Shown here: positions 9,701 through 19,352 of the stretch, piece by piece
How positions within the stretch are numbered: position 1 is the stretch's first letter
How the letters are laid out: the number at the start of each line of letters is the position of its first letter
Program-made: the position numbers and the translations under genes
The notes under the pieces: model-generated
Told to the model about the DNA's origin: nothing
Database searches by the model: none
The model's input: only the letters and a program-made list of their open reading frames with translations
NCBI GenBank assembly: GCA_026874595.1
Contig: CM049311.1
Location: forward strand, 33,745,676 to 33,809,675
Origin: Sipunculus nudus
Lineage: Eukaryota; Annelida; Sipuncula; Golfingiida; Sipunculidae
Direction: 5' to 3'
DNA: 64,000 nt

Positions 9701-11707
9701 ATTCCAGTTCCTAACCACAAAAAGTGTAACCAGGAATGTGTTCACGAAAACGGCAGAACAATACTAGGTCTTCGTTGGCCTAAATAATATCTGAGTACCG
9801 ACGTAAAAACATCTTTAATTTTATGAAATAGAGTCTGGTTTTTATTAGATCCAGCAATGGATCAATGTAAAACTTGAATGTTCACAATGTGTACAACAGC
9901 TGGGTCCAAGCGATACACACATGAAACAAGCCCATCAATCTACCAGTGTGAGTGGTTTATAAAAATTATACAGATTCATTCAAGGTTCATTTATACTATG
10001 GAAACTAAGAACCATAGCAAATTTGATCAAAATTCAATAAACTTTGATCTCAATAAAAATGTTAAATCTCTGTCCTCCATCCACGCGTTCCTGTTATGTC
10101 ACGAAAACAATCTCTGCTAGGAACAACTGCTGGAACAGCAATGAGTTCTGAGCACGAAAACACACCCCTGGTGTATTTCAAGGATTTGGCCCAGTAAGTT
10201 AGGGTTTACAAATAAACCAGTGACTCCATCTTGTCTGGGAGAAGCAAGAGACTGAGTACGCTATTGTGGCAGGCAGTTAACAAACAGCTGAGGGTTAAAT
10301 TTTTTAATCTTATTGCAAAGTCCCGGCATGAAGTGCTTGGACGTCACAAACAATTAACAAAAATTAACCCTCATATTAACAATTATGACCAATTCTCAAT
10401 GGTAGATTTAAATATCCCCACTCAAACTCTGAATTCAAACTCATCTTGCTTGGCTCATTGGTTGCTGCAGTCTTGCAGCGCTGACTTATATAGTAAACAA
10501 TACAAGCGCTGCAGCCTCTGACGGGGAGAGTCTATACTATCTAAGTTTGCATGGATCCGTACAGACCCTCAGACACGTATATGCCTTGTGAAGCGTGAGG
10601 ACACCAAACAAACCCCACATATTATAATTGTTACAGATGCTTAGACTCTGTTGGGACCAAAACTTTTGCTGGATGATCAGCAATAATAAAGTATAGGCAC
10701 TTTCTCTGGATGAAGTCAGATATTGCTTCGTCTACGTCTGGCCGATGGCGCTTTCCGGTTGGAACAACCAATAGGAAATTAGCATCACTGACAACACGCG
10801 ATGTATGATGGGAAGAATGCTTATGAAAATATGGTCTAGCCTAGTGCACGGCACTGGCATTCCTGGGAAAAGCCCCCCTGAATTCATCTTTTGCATAGAT
10901 TGCCCACCTAATTTGCATGGGATTCCTTCTCCGGCGGTGTCCAGTTGGCATGCAACATCTGAACCCCGGCAGTTCAAAGGATAAAAACCATTTACAGATG
11001 CACTTAAAGGTGATATATCGATTTAATTTGATACATAAAAAGTTTATTTCTATAAATAAATACAAGATTGTTTCTCTATCGCACAACAAGCAGTAATAAA
11101 ATATGTTACAGGTCCCCCCATGTACGGCAGGGTGAACTCTCACCGCTAGACGGTTGGACTCCATATCACAGATAAATGGAGTCCGTGCGTGGCGGACTAG
11201 GCTTATTGGTAGCGCATAGGACTTGTTATTACACAGTTGCTGGTCCAAGACCCAGAGAAGAACTTCACAATTGCATGTTATGTGTACTAATAAATCATGA
11301 ATTTCTCATTATTTGTTCGCCACCAGACGGAGACACAGTAGATATACAAACAACAGACTAAAACCACATAGGCAATACTAGGCATAGACACCAAGAATTT
11401 TTTCCTCTACAATGAGTATGACTTTTTCCCGTAGATACTGATTCTACAGTCGCTCCCCCATCAGTTTATTTCTATAATGCCTGGATGTCATGTTGTCATG
11501 GTTGTGGAGGGGGGGGGGGGGGGGGGGGGCATGACAGCTGCTCATGCTTCATGGGCGATATTAAAAGCAATTATAGAATATAGTTAAATTCTGCTTTAAC
11601 TTAGGCGCTTGGACTTAAACAATATCGCCTGAGAACGCGAATATGTATACATTAAGTGGAGAGATATATGTAACAAAAAATACCTGGCGCACACTGGCTG
11701 AAATCAT
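381..11707 (-). CDS. QRSL1: Glutamyl-tRNA(Gln) amidotransferase subunit A, mitochondrial (gene span, 8 exons seen, 3' end off window)
   Basis: GatA is the amidase subunit of mitochondrial GatCAB, which turns mischarged Glu-tRNA(Gln) into Gln-tRNA(Gln) using ammonia from glutamine. The coding exons, in transcript order, are 11707-11684, 8307-8148, 7764-7569, 6001-5774, 5484-5309, 2484-2372, 1040-848 and 498-381. All have AG/GT borders and the phases join without a break, giving about 402 residues. The amidase Ser-Ser-Lys triad is visible: Lys76 in VAVKD, the glycine/serine-rich GGSSGGS loop at 186-192 (cis-Ser, probably 188), and Ser212 in DTGGS. Compared with human QRSL1 as I know it, the linker at about 143-181 is longer and rich in Lys, Asp and Asn. 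About 125 C-terminal residues should lie left of base 1. An upstream in-frame ATG at 11806 would add 33 residues. I prefer 11707 because MISASVRQ matches the family start, though the Arg/Lys-rich extension could be a targeting peptide. Confidence 0.95.
655..760 (+). repeat. tRNA-derived SINE head (degenerate)
   Basis: An A-box-like stretch (TGGACCAGTGGAAAGAGC) is followed about 30 bp later by a B-box-like GGTTGAATCC. Spacing and motifs fit a tRNA-derived SINE promoter. It sits in QRSL1 intron 7 (499-847). It has no intact cloverleaf, so it is not called as a tRNA gene. Confidence 0.5.
848..1040 (-). CDS. QRSL1: QRSL1 coding exon 7
   Basis: Residues 300-363 plus one base. It begins [15 protein letters not shown] and contains [13 protein letters not shown] and [16 protein letters not shown], which are strongly conserved in GatA. 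Acceptor CTGTGTAACAG, donor GTAAAT. A (CATA)n tract lies just upstream in the intron (1078-1114). Confidence 0.94.
1078..1114. repeat. (CATA)n microsatellite
   Basis: About nine perfect four-base units in QRSL1 intron 6. Confidence 0.95.
1273..1335 (-). repeat. tRNA-derived SINE head (degenerate)
   Basis: On the minus strand, TTATTGGTGAAGCAG (A-box-like) precedes GGGTTTGAATCC (B-box-like) at tRNA-like spacing. Probably a SINE remnant in QRSL1 intron 6. Confidence 0.5.
2110..2285 (-). repeat. Dispersed GTCTGTC-rich repeat (copy in QRSL1 intron 6)
   Basis: It shares a run of short blocks, in the same order but opposite orientation, with 33705-33935: GACACTCCAAAAC, CAAACCAAGGTATG, GCAATCACTGACC, GACAGACAGCCAAACCC, and a GGGGACA terminus able to form a hairpin. 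A non-coding mobile repeat is likely; the class is not determined. Confidence 0.55.
2372..2484 (-). CDS. QRSL1: QRSL1 coding exon 6
   Basis: Residues 262-299. It reads [14 protein letters not shown] and ends [10 protein letters not shown]. The first codon is completed by the last base of exon 5. Acceptor TTGTTTTAG, donor GTGAGC. The exon ends in phase 0. Confidence 0.92.
3225..3440 (-). repeat. SINE family copy (opposite-strand head)
   Basis: Shares its body with 17575-17745, 42730-42996 and 60590-60760: CTTTCCCATTAA, a GGGTGGGGACTGA-type stretch, TGCTCTACCTCTAAACCAT, and a tail with TTGCTGGGTAATACGACC. Here the tRNA-like head is degraded. Confidence 0.6.
3724..3780. repeat. (TA)n microsatellite, 57 bp
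   Basis: Uninterrupted TA dinucleotides in QRSL1 intron 5. Confidence 0.97.
4225..4410. repeat. Dispersed repeat shared with 13.44-13.58 kb
   Basis: In reverse complement it matches 13440-13580 over blocks such as GAATCCCTGATA, CATCACAAGGC, TTTGCATATCAGG and CATCGTTGCT. No coding sequence. Probably a short non-autonomous element. Confidence 0.5.
4690..5175 (+). repeat. Degenerate tandem units (about 150 bp)
   Basis: Three diverged units each carry GTGACCT, a CATGxATTTTG-like block, a TxAGGTGAGA or GGGCAAGAAA block, and GTGAGTTxTATGAAAATCCA. A fourth unit (5570-5760) lies on the other side of exon 5. The last unit and the separate one share CCCTGGTAAGTTAT, AAAAGTTAAC and GGTAxACCATA. Confidence 0.55.
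5309..5484 (-). CDS. QRSL1: QRSL1 coding exon 5 (catalytic Ser)
   Basis: Residues 203-261 plus one base. [17 protein letters not shown] holds the nucleophile Ser212. It continues with [18 protein letters not shown] and [18 protein letters not shown]. It is flanked on both sides by copies of one degenerate repeat (4.70-5.17 kb and 5.57-5.76 kb). Acceptor ATATTACAG, donor GTAAGA. Confidence 0.95.
5570..5760 (+). repeat. Separate unit of the 4.7-5.17 kb tandem family
   Basis: Aligns block by block with 4980-5175, ending with AACCATAATATGTCC against ATACCATATTACTCC. Exon 5 of QRSL1 lies between the copies. Confidence 0.55.
5774..6001 (-). CDS. QRSL1: QRSL1 coding exon 4 (amidase signature)
   Basis: Residues 127-202 plus two bases. 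It begins [15 protein letters not shown], runs through a hydrophilic Lys/Asp/Asn-rich linker, and ends with [18 protein letters not shown], the first half of the amidase signature. The linker is longer than in the human protein as I know it. The acceptor is TTTTTCCTCTCAG and the donor GTGAGT. Confidence 0.95.
6785..7400. repeat. Degenerate 29-bp minisatellite
   Basis: About 20 imperfect copies of a 29-base unit close to TTATGTCCTGTGGTATTTTG plus TCCATGATA, in QRSL1 intron 3. The best pair of adjacent units starts near 6929. Because 29 is not a multiple of 3, the array is unlikely to be coding despite open frames across it. Confidence 0.85.
7569..7764 (-). CDS. QRSL1: QRSL1 coding exon 3 (catalytic Lys)
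   Basis: Residues 62-126 plus two bases. The segment DGIPVAVKD puts the catalytic lysine at residue 76. It is followed by [11 protein letters not shown] and [11 protein letters not shown], all typical of GatA. The acceptor is CTTGTTAG and the donor GTATGT. Confidence 0.95.
8148..8307 (-). CDS. QRSL1: QRSL1 coding exon 2
   Basis: Residues 9-61 plus one base. It carries the conserved N-terminal helices with [10 protein letters not shown] and LNAFISVSE. The acceptor is TTTTTCAG and the donor GTCAGAG. The phase-1 end supplies the first base of Gly62. Confidence 0.93.
8654..8677. repeat. Poly-G run (24 nt)
   Basis: Homopolymer G, followed by AGGGGAG. Confidence 0.95.
8888..8950. repeat. Hairpin-bearing dispersed repeat
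   Basis: A perfect 11-bp stem, TGTGGCTCTGT (8888-8898) with ACAGAGCCACA (8906-8916), is followed by CTTCATTTATCTAGCGGAC. The same stem and a similar downstream block occur at 52123-52185. Confidence 0.7.
9164..9176. repeat. Poly-G run (13 nt)
   Basis: Homopolymer G in QRSL1 intron 1. Confidence 0.9.
11509..11529. repeat. Poly-G run (21 nt)
   Basis: Homopolymer G, about 175 bp from QRSL1 exon 1 on the intron side. Confidence 0.95.
11684..11707 (-). CDS. QRSL1: QRSL1 coding exon 1 (8 codons)
   Basis: The exon reads MISASVRQ and ends in CAG followed by a GTATTT donor. It joins in phase 0 to exon 2 ([16 protein letters not shown]), giving a start like the family's MxxxSxRE-type N-terminus. Exon 1 probably extends 5' as untranslated sequence to around 11.8 kb. 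The reading frame is open upstream to an ATG at 11806. Its small size makes it easy for gene finders to miss. Confidence 0.8.
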
Positions 11708-11913
11708 AACTTTCTTGTAGCGCTGAAGGTCAGACGAGTTACTGTTTCTGCTTGGCAACAGATGGCGCTCTAGTACCCGCTGCTTTTTATGCTCACTCCA
11801 CCCCATACATACAACGTTCCCTTTAAAACAGTAAACAGAGATTTAACTAATATGATTATAATAAGATATATAATAAGACTCAGGACAATGATTCAATTTT
11901 GAAAATTATATCA

Positions 11914-11982
<69 letters not shown>
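11914..11982. repeat. Compound (CT)n(AT)n microsatellite
   Basis: About ten CT units run directly into about 50 bp of AT repeats with one TT interruption. Confidence 0.95.
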
Positions 11983-11984
<2 letters not shown>

Positions 11985-12919
11985 CCCGTAAGCAGCCTTT
12001 GATGTGGTATTTATTTGTTACCACGCAAGGAGTTCTTGGATGTCATACAGATTTACATCTAAATATGACGCAGACGGGACGAAACCTAAGCCGGTAAATT
12101 ATATTCGACTGAGAGAATGAATTAAAACATCTCGGCGCTCTACTACAGTTTCCCTGGCCACATTTTTTTTTTTCAAATTGTGGTGTGACTAAAATACTTT
12201 ACCTTTTAATGGATACTTCTCAATAACTACCAGTACTTTATTTATGAATACTTTAGCATTTATGAGGATTAAAGATTTAAAGAAAACTTTTTTATTTATT
12301 ATTAAAAAATTTCTTCAAAAAAGTATTAATATGTTCATATTAAATTATATTCCCAAGTTCTCCATTTATCCAGATATCTCAAATTAATATTTGAAGGAGC
12401 TATCGCAGCGCTACCTTTCGGTAAATATGATCGTGTATCAAGGCAGAAGTACTCAAAATCAATGCCCAGGGCCCATTTTCTGAGACTCGAGAAGTCAGAC
12501 ATTACACTGAAAGATTCAGTTATTCCTAGAGCATCAAGAAATATAATTTGATTATATTATCAAAATATGTGGTCACTAGGGTTTAAAATCAACTTTTGGT
12601 CTAATCTATTGCTGATCATTTTAAAAATTTTCTGTCGGCATGGTATAGTTTAGCGAGTCTTCATTATATTAAAGCCACATCTGTCGTATTTTGAATGAAA
12701 CTAAACTGGGCTTAAAGTTCAAAGTACTGAATAGGTATAGGAGAAGCTAGTGAAAATAATGTGGCGGTTTAATATCATACATACACAAAGGGCGAACCAC
12801 GAACAAGAGATATAAAACGGCAATTAAATTAAAGACTGACTGACTGAAAGTGAAGTCGGCGCTCGAGCCAGTTACAGGTCTCCGAAAAATCCAGCCCGCA
12901 CTGGCTCCCTTAGCAACGA

Positions 12920-13265
12920 CAAAGTTTGACAGATTGAGTCGGCATACATTTAGATATTTAAGGCGAAAGTTATAAGATACTGATAGAGTTGAAGATCATA
13001 GTGAGAGAGGTGGAGGAAGCCGGAAAACCCGGAGAGAACCACCAACCTTTGATGGGCCAGTACTACCCACTCTCACTGTAGCACCTTGGATCGAACCCGG
13101 CAAAGTCTGACAGATTGAGTCGGTATACATTTAGATATTTAAGGCGAAAAAAAGATACTGATAGAGTTGAAGATCGTAATGAGAGAGGTGGAGGAAGACG
13201 AGGAAGCCAGAGAACCCGGAGAGAACCACCGACCTTGGACGGGTCACTACAACCCACTTTCATGG
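12920..13265 (+). repeat. Tandem duplication, period 181 bp
   Basis: The block starting AAAGTTTGACAGATTGAGTC at 12921 recurs from 13102 with few changes, through ATTTAGATATTTAAGGCGAA, GATAGAGTTGAAGATC and GAGAGAGGTGGAGGAAG to GAGAGAACCACC. The GGTGGAGGAAG / CCCGGAGAGAACCACC module resembles pieces at 20880-20980 and, reversed, 58390-58560, so this is probably a mobile repeat that duplicated locally. Confidence 0.8.
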
Positions 13266-13439
13266 CAGCATCCGGGTCGCCTGCACAGAAGGCCGAGCGT
13301 TTTACCCCTCAGCTGTCAAGGCCCCTATTAGGGATCACCCTGAAATAAAATAGGCAAACAGTAATGTATCTAATCCTTCTAGGACTTTGTATTTATGTTT
13401 GCTGCAAGCAGGCGTAAAATAAACCGTGATCCCATGTAC

Positions 13440-13580
13440 CGATATAGCTCTTATCACTTTGGACTGGAAAGTGAATCCCTGATAACTGCATTTAAAGCGT
13501 CACAAGGCCCTGATAAGGGGACCTGATAATTCCCTCTCATTTGCATGTTAGGACATCGTTGCTATGAGCACAGACGCTTT
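13440..13580. repeat. Dispersed repeat shared with 4.23-4.41 kb
   Basis: Reverse-complement match to 4225-4410, including GTGAATCCCTGATA, GTCACAAGGCCCTGATAA, CTCTCATTTGCATGT and CATCGTTGCTATGAG. Confidence 0.5.
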
Positions 13581-14684
13581 AATTTCTATTAGTGTAGATT
13601 TCGGTTATTAGTTTTTTTTACTTTCTGGGTCATTTCCTTAAAACTATTACTTAGCAGTCATTTTCCATACGTTTTTCAGACTATATGGTAAATCTCTTTA
13701 TAATTTACTTAATATTTGTGACAGGTAGGCAAGAAGCCGCCGTCGTTAGGTCTGACAGCCATGGCACATCAGTTTCGGGCAAAATGTGAAGTACATGCGT
13801 GATTGGTTGAACCGTTGTTACGTCAGCGGTGTCACCATCTGAAGACTCCATTAGTAAACGAATCAGAAAGCGCGCCTGATTCTCAATATTTCTATGTCAT
13901 AATTTCGAAATTCTCTCATGCGGAAGGCTATAAGATAGGTATCTAAGCACCTTTACGTTTAAAGCTCAACTTTTTAAGGTAGAAAGTAAAATCTTTCACA
14001 GGTTTATGCCATTTACAATAAAAGAGTGCAGTGGCTAGGTTGGTTGCGATATATACAATATTTTTTTAATAGTATGCAAATGACGAAAATACCGTGAGGG
14101 TATTGATAAAACTTCACTGAACCCTGTGGATACGGGTTCCAGCCGAGTAGGTGTTAAATACATAAATTAGCATCTTTTCACGGATTCGATAATGGATTGA
14201 ATAAACAATATTACATGAGTATAAGGCCGGGCGGTGTTTTATTTTTGACCTTTTTTTGTATGTTTCGATACAAATGTCATATGATCAGGGAAAAGCATAA
14301 AAGTAACGGGTTTTTTTTATAAATAGGTAAATGCACTACATAACAAAGAAAATCGTATCAGAATTGTATTATGTTTTCTTCTTGAAAGATTAAAATCAAA
14401 GTAAAAATGTTATATGCGAGGGGTTTAACTTGACGCGGGCGCTGCCTAAGAATCATACCTTTTATTTTTTTGTTTTTTTTGGCCTTATAAAATAAATTAT
14501 ACATGTATAATATTAAACATGAAATATATTATATTATATGATATTATTATATTACATAATAATATTATATTCAGATAGATATTTATTTTTGTCTGTTAGC
14601 AATATAACTAAAAAAGTTATGAACGGAGTTTGATAAAAATTTCAGGATATCTCTGCAAGGAACAATTGATTAATTTTTTTTTTT

Positions 14685-14703
14685 GGGGGGGGGGGGGGGG
14701 GGG
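14685..14703. repeat. Poly-T/poly-G junction (19 G)
   Basis: A T run passes directly into a run of 19 G. Confidence 0.95.
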
Positions 14704-16211
14704 TCCGGATCATCATCTGGAACCAGGATATGTTCAAGAAAAATTGCTGCTTTTGTGTTATATTATATTATAGGCCTATTATTTTATATTATATTATATT
14801 AAATCACTATATATTGATTTATATATCATTTTATATACACATTATTCCGATCTGTTTTACCTTGCATTGCTGCAGGCTCTCCGTGTGAGGTATCAGGTCG
14901 TATGCTGTGAGTCTGGCAGCTATTCTTTTCATATTTGTCTTATAAGATATAGGCAACCATGTTGCCACATGCCATGCAGGTAAAAATCCCTTCCTATGAT
15001 AAACATTCTTAAGTCCAGAGGAGTACAGATCTCGAGATGCCATCATTCAAGAGTAAACGTGTCTGGCATATTATTAATGATTATATCTCAAACCAAGATT
15101 ACCCCATGGCTCCTATATTGGACCGTAAGAAAACACAAACATTTGCAATATTTGTCACATTCACTTTATAACTACCGGTATGCTTTTTTCCTTATATCGA
15201 ATTATTCTCATAATCACAGCGATAAATACACGGCCACCAGCTAGGCGTCCACATCACGTCCTATTTTAACTCTCTGATATCAAAGCGGCTATATGCTAAG
15301 CTGCAAGTGGATTTAGGGATAAAAATAAAATAAAGTATCTCCTGTGGCGGGGATATTTCATTCAGAGACCAGACAGTTTTACATTTACATTTCCTGGCCT
15401 GTATATAAGTATTGAAATAAGAAAATCGGTCCGTGGCAGTTTACCCCGGCAGGAGAAGGAGGCTGTGCTATATAGATGGATCAAAAGGGAGGTAGGACAG
15501 TTAGACTGTCGTGTGTTTATGTGCATCCGCTTGTACAACAATTCGTCCACTTTCACGAGCTGCCAAGTTAATTATCACATGGTAAGATCCCCGTTTTTCA
15601 GTCATAGTAAATAGTTTAAGGTGAACTGTAACGATATTTTAAGGAACCTTGTAAGTCGCACTAATCGATGAGAGATATCTGGCTTTATTTGTAATTGTAT
15701 AACATCCATTTAAATATATTTTGGATATAAAAGCTTTAAAGCATGAAAAGGTTCTGTTTATCAAGGTGGGCAGCCTCAGCCACCAAGTTTTTGACTTTTG
15801 CACACGGCCCGCATATTTTCAGTTTTGTGACGTCATAGTAACCGTACCAAACACCACCCGTTCTGAACAAGTGCACTAACGAGCATGATGATTGAAAAAA
15901 CGAAAGGCATTAATAATAATTTTAGCCCGTTCTCGGCATAACCATATTTTTTAAATTTCAAATACCGGTAAAGGTTGTAATATTTTGCACCGTGAATGAA
16001 ACTAAAGCTGTTATACATGGACATGTAATTTTATAACAGATAGGGCCTACGTCCGTATATGATAATACTGAACAAAATAATGCCATGTGGCCTAGGCCTA
16101 TATATATTTTAATTCTTTAACTGAATAGATAAATTATGAAAGTTTCTCATTAATGTGTACTTACTGTTCAAAACTAAACATGTTAATTGCACTACGTTTT
16201 TATTAGATCAA

Positions 16212-16213
<2 letters not shown>

Positions 16214-16257
<44 letters not shown>

Positions 16258-16312
16258 ATCTCTTTCTTTCTCTCTCTCTCTCTGTCTCTCTCTCTCTCTG
16301 TCTCTCTCCCTG

Positions 16313-16391
<79 letters not shown>
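16214..16391. repeat. Compound (AT)n(CT)n(AT)n microsatellite, about 178 bp
   Basis: AT repeats, then about 95 bp of CT repeats with scattered G interruptions, then AT repeats again. The open frames here encode only Tyr-Ile and Leu-Ser repeats and are not genes. Confidence 0.97.
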
Positions 16392-16393
<2 letters not shown>

Positions 16394-17574
16394 CTGAAGC
16401 TTTGGTGAATTTAATTGAAATAAAGACTGGACAATGCTTCTAGATGAGTATATCACCTAGTTCATATGACGATGAATATGTCACATATTTGAGAAGGATG
16501 ACGTGATGTCAAGTCGGATATATGCATCTTTATGAATGAGACATACCTATACCTAAACTATAGTAGGGGCCAATAGGAAGTGCGTGAAAACTCGTATATA
16601 GGCCTACTGTAACATATACCATAGACATCTTCTGTATCTTAGATGGAAGATATATTTAATTAAGATCAATAGCCAAAATAAAAGACTATTGTTTGCAGTC
16701 AAAAAGGTTTGTTCCCAGCCATAGTTGATATTGACGAATACCCAGTAGTTTTGCTTAATGGGTATGTTTCATGAATAGCATACACGTCAGCGATGGCACC
16801 TGAAATGAACAACTACGTAATGCATAATGGCGAACCGGTACACTCCTCAAAACACTCGTGTGCTTGTGATGTATAGGCCTTTCTGTAAACCTTGCATTTT
16901 TTTTGTATATATTTAATTTGATTTCGAGTATATAGTAAGTCTGACTTATTTCACAAATCAACACAACGGGGAGCAGATTCAATCTTGTGTCTTGGGATGC
17001 CCGACTAGTTTACCAATAAGCCCCAAAACACAACAGAATTTCGAAAGCGAGGGAATAAAAATTGGTTACAGGTCACCTTTTAAACGGGAAAAGATATAGC
17101 TTTAAAGGCCTATATGCGTATGATGTATGTAAGCGGATACATTATATTCGTCTGGAGTGATTCCATATATGCGTATACTGCACGTATGCCGTAACCGTAA
17201 ACCGACATAGAAATTCCGACCATTGAAGTAATTGATAGGGCCTACCTTTGAAAAGTGGCCTATCGACACCTGCTGCGCTTTAATATATCCACAGATTGCT
17301 ACATACGTACCAGAACCCTATACGTATTAATGGAATCATACACACATTTTGAATTCTAGCTGACACGGGGAATGCAGGCGTTTCATACCGCAATTTATAT
17401 AGAATAGACACATTTCTTTGTGGAATCCTGCAAGAAGAGATCTTGTATGAGAAAGGGTGTTTAATAATTTTTCCTTTTTAAAGTTGTTTAATGCTAGCTT
17501 AACTAATTCCTGATTCGGACCACGTGACAAGGAAGTAGCATACGCCTCCGCTCATTTTATAATCCAGTTATTAA

Positions 17575-17745
17575 ACAAGCCCGGAAACCACTCCACCTGT
17601 AGACCCTACGTGTGTAATCGACCCAATTTCTGGGTCATACCATCCAGGAACCCCCGAAAGATGCATTTTCTTGCGAGTGAAATATCTCACCGCCTCGTAT
17701 GACAGTCCATTGCTCTACCCCTAAACAGCATGCAGGAGCCGGTAC
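17575..17745 (-). repeat. SINE family copy
   Basis: Contains ATTTCTGGGTCATACCATCC, AGGAACCCCCGAAAG and GCTCTACCCCTAA in the same order as 42730-42996. The tRNA-like head is mostly lost. Confidence 0.6.
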
Positions 17746-18159
17746 TGTTTAAACCTTATGGAATTATATACTAAACTACAGTTAAGGTTCTTGTGGGAAA
17801 CATAAAAGGTGTGGTGTGGGAAAACGGCTCAGAGATTAAGATAATTTTTGTAAAATATCATTGTAATTAATGAGGATGAGCTCTTAATCTTTACTCGATT
17901 TTTTAGGGATAAATTATCACATATATTCACAAAAAGAATCTCGCCAGTTTAATTAAATACATTTTATTCATATGAGTTTAAACAGAGTATAAAATATATT
18001 CTACAGCTGTGTCCTGTACCATGAATGAGTTGTGCATACTATTTGACCAAATAGAGTTTATTTTCGGTCATAAATTATTTAGTGTGCACGCATTGTGCAT
18101 TCAGCTCCAAATTTTTATCCGCTCTCTTTGGTCTGATAACACTGGTACAGAATCAAGAA

Positions 18160-18250
18160 TCGGCGAGTGTCGCATGTCTAACATTTGTAGCTAGATGCAC
18201 AATGCGATATGGCGCTCTCATTGGTTTGATAACCATTCTTTTATTCTGTG
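18160..18250 (-). repeat. Dispersed repeat (family of 45.5 kb)
   Basis: In reverse complement it reads AAGAATGGTT, CCAATGAGAGCG, GCATTGTGCATCTAGCT and GACATGCGACA, matching 45570-45655. Confidence 0.55.
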
Positions 18251-19352
18251 CCATTCCGGTGATGTTGGCCTACTAGTAACCCGGAGAATTGTGCCATGCA
18301 AAGCAGCGGTTAAAAGTATGTGACATGGGACGACTGATGGCGCTGATATTTCTTCTCCCGTTCGCTGATTAAAAATTGCAAAATGATGTTTTTCTAGACT
18401 TGCTGTTTTGTTTGGTCAGTCTAGGAGCAACTTTAGTCTGAAACTGCAATATAAAGTAGCTCATAAGAAACATTGTAGTTACTACGCCACCTGTGTATTG
18501 AGAAGGCGCGGTGAATTGTGGGGTTCAGGTTGTGACGTCATCAAATCCTACCTAGCAGAGTCCGATGCTGCGCAGTGTATGTCTCCGAGTGAATAGATAT
18601 AGACCGTCTTGGACACTATGTATTTGGTGTTTGTTGCCCAAGAAACCAGCTATACCAGACACGCAGGGCACTGATGCCCCACGCGGACTGTTAACATCCA
18701 AGTGACATGGCGGGTAATATATCATCAATTTCATAAAATAAACGTTCACGGCTAGAAAATGTGTTCGCGAACGCTCTGCTGAAATCAACGAATCTGAATG
18801 CATGCTAATTATAAATCCTTTAGACTGCATAAATTCAGAATTTTGGACCAGAGAACTGGTGAGTGTACCTGTGATATTAATATTATTTATAGTACCGTAT
18901 ATATATGTATGCACGTATAGCATTTATATGGCGCCGGTATCTGCATGATGTTGGTGCAAAAGGTTAGTCCGGAAGAAACAGCTAGAGCTGTCCAACATAC
19001 TATAAAAACCTGAATACATGTTGGAAATAACGCTAAAGTCTGTATATACCCAGCATGTGGATATTAATGTAATTTAACAGTCGAATACAAAGCATTCACG
19101 TGGAAAATTATATTAAAATAAATGCTAATCTAAAATAAAAACTTTATACGGACATAACACACCAAGCCCCAGCAAATAGGAAGTTATTATATTTTTGGTC
19201 GTATAAAATGTGACCATTGTCGACGTGGTAGCGCAATTTCGGCCCTTTGACATTAGAGAGTCTACGACCAGCTTCCTGGCTGCCAGACTGCCGTTACATG
19301 CCTCATCTTGGAACGCACTATAGTCAGCAAGCCAGGTGGGCCATATCTAAGA

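Larger units (their letters stand above)
8308..11683 (-). other. QRSL1 intron 1 content
   Basis: A 3.4-kb intron with no other coding segment that I can support. It contains a 24-G run, a second G run, a hairpin-bearing repeat (8.89 kb), a weak inverted repeat (9.67-10.18 kb) and another G run at 11.51 kb. Confidence 0.7.

Noticed and set aside
11176-11361. tRNA-like stretch with GGCTTATTGGTAGCGCAT and GGTCCAAGACCC
   Set aside because: The A box is fair, but the B box is poor and no cloverleaf could be drawn by eye; too weak to list.
16155-16408. Open frames of 73-80 codons rich in Tyr-Ile and Leu-Ser
   Set aside because: They are translations of AT and CT microsatellites and carry no other sequence.
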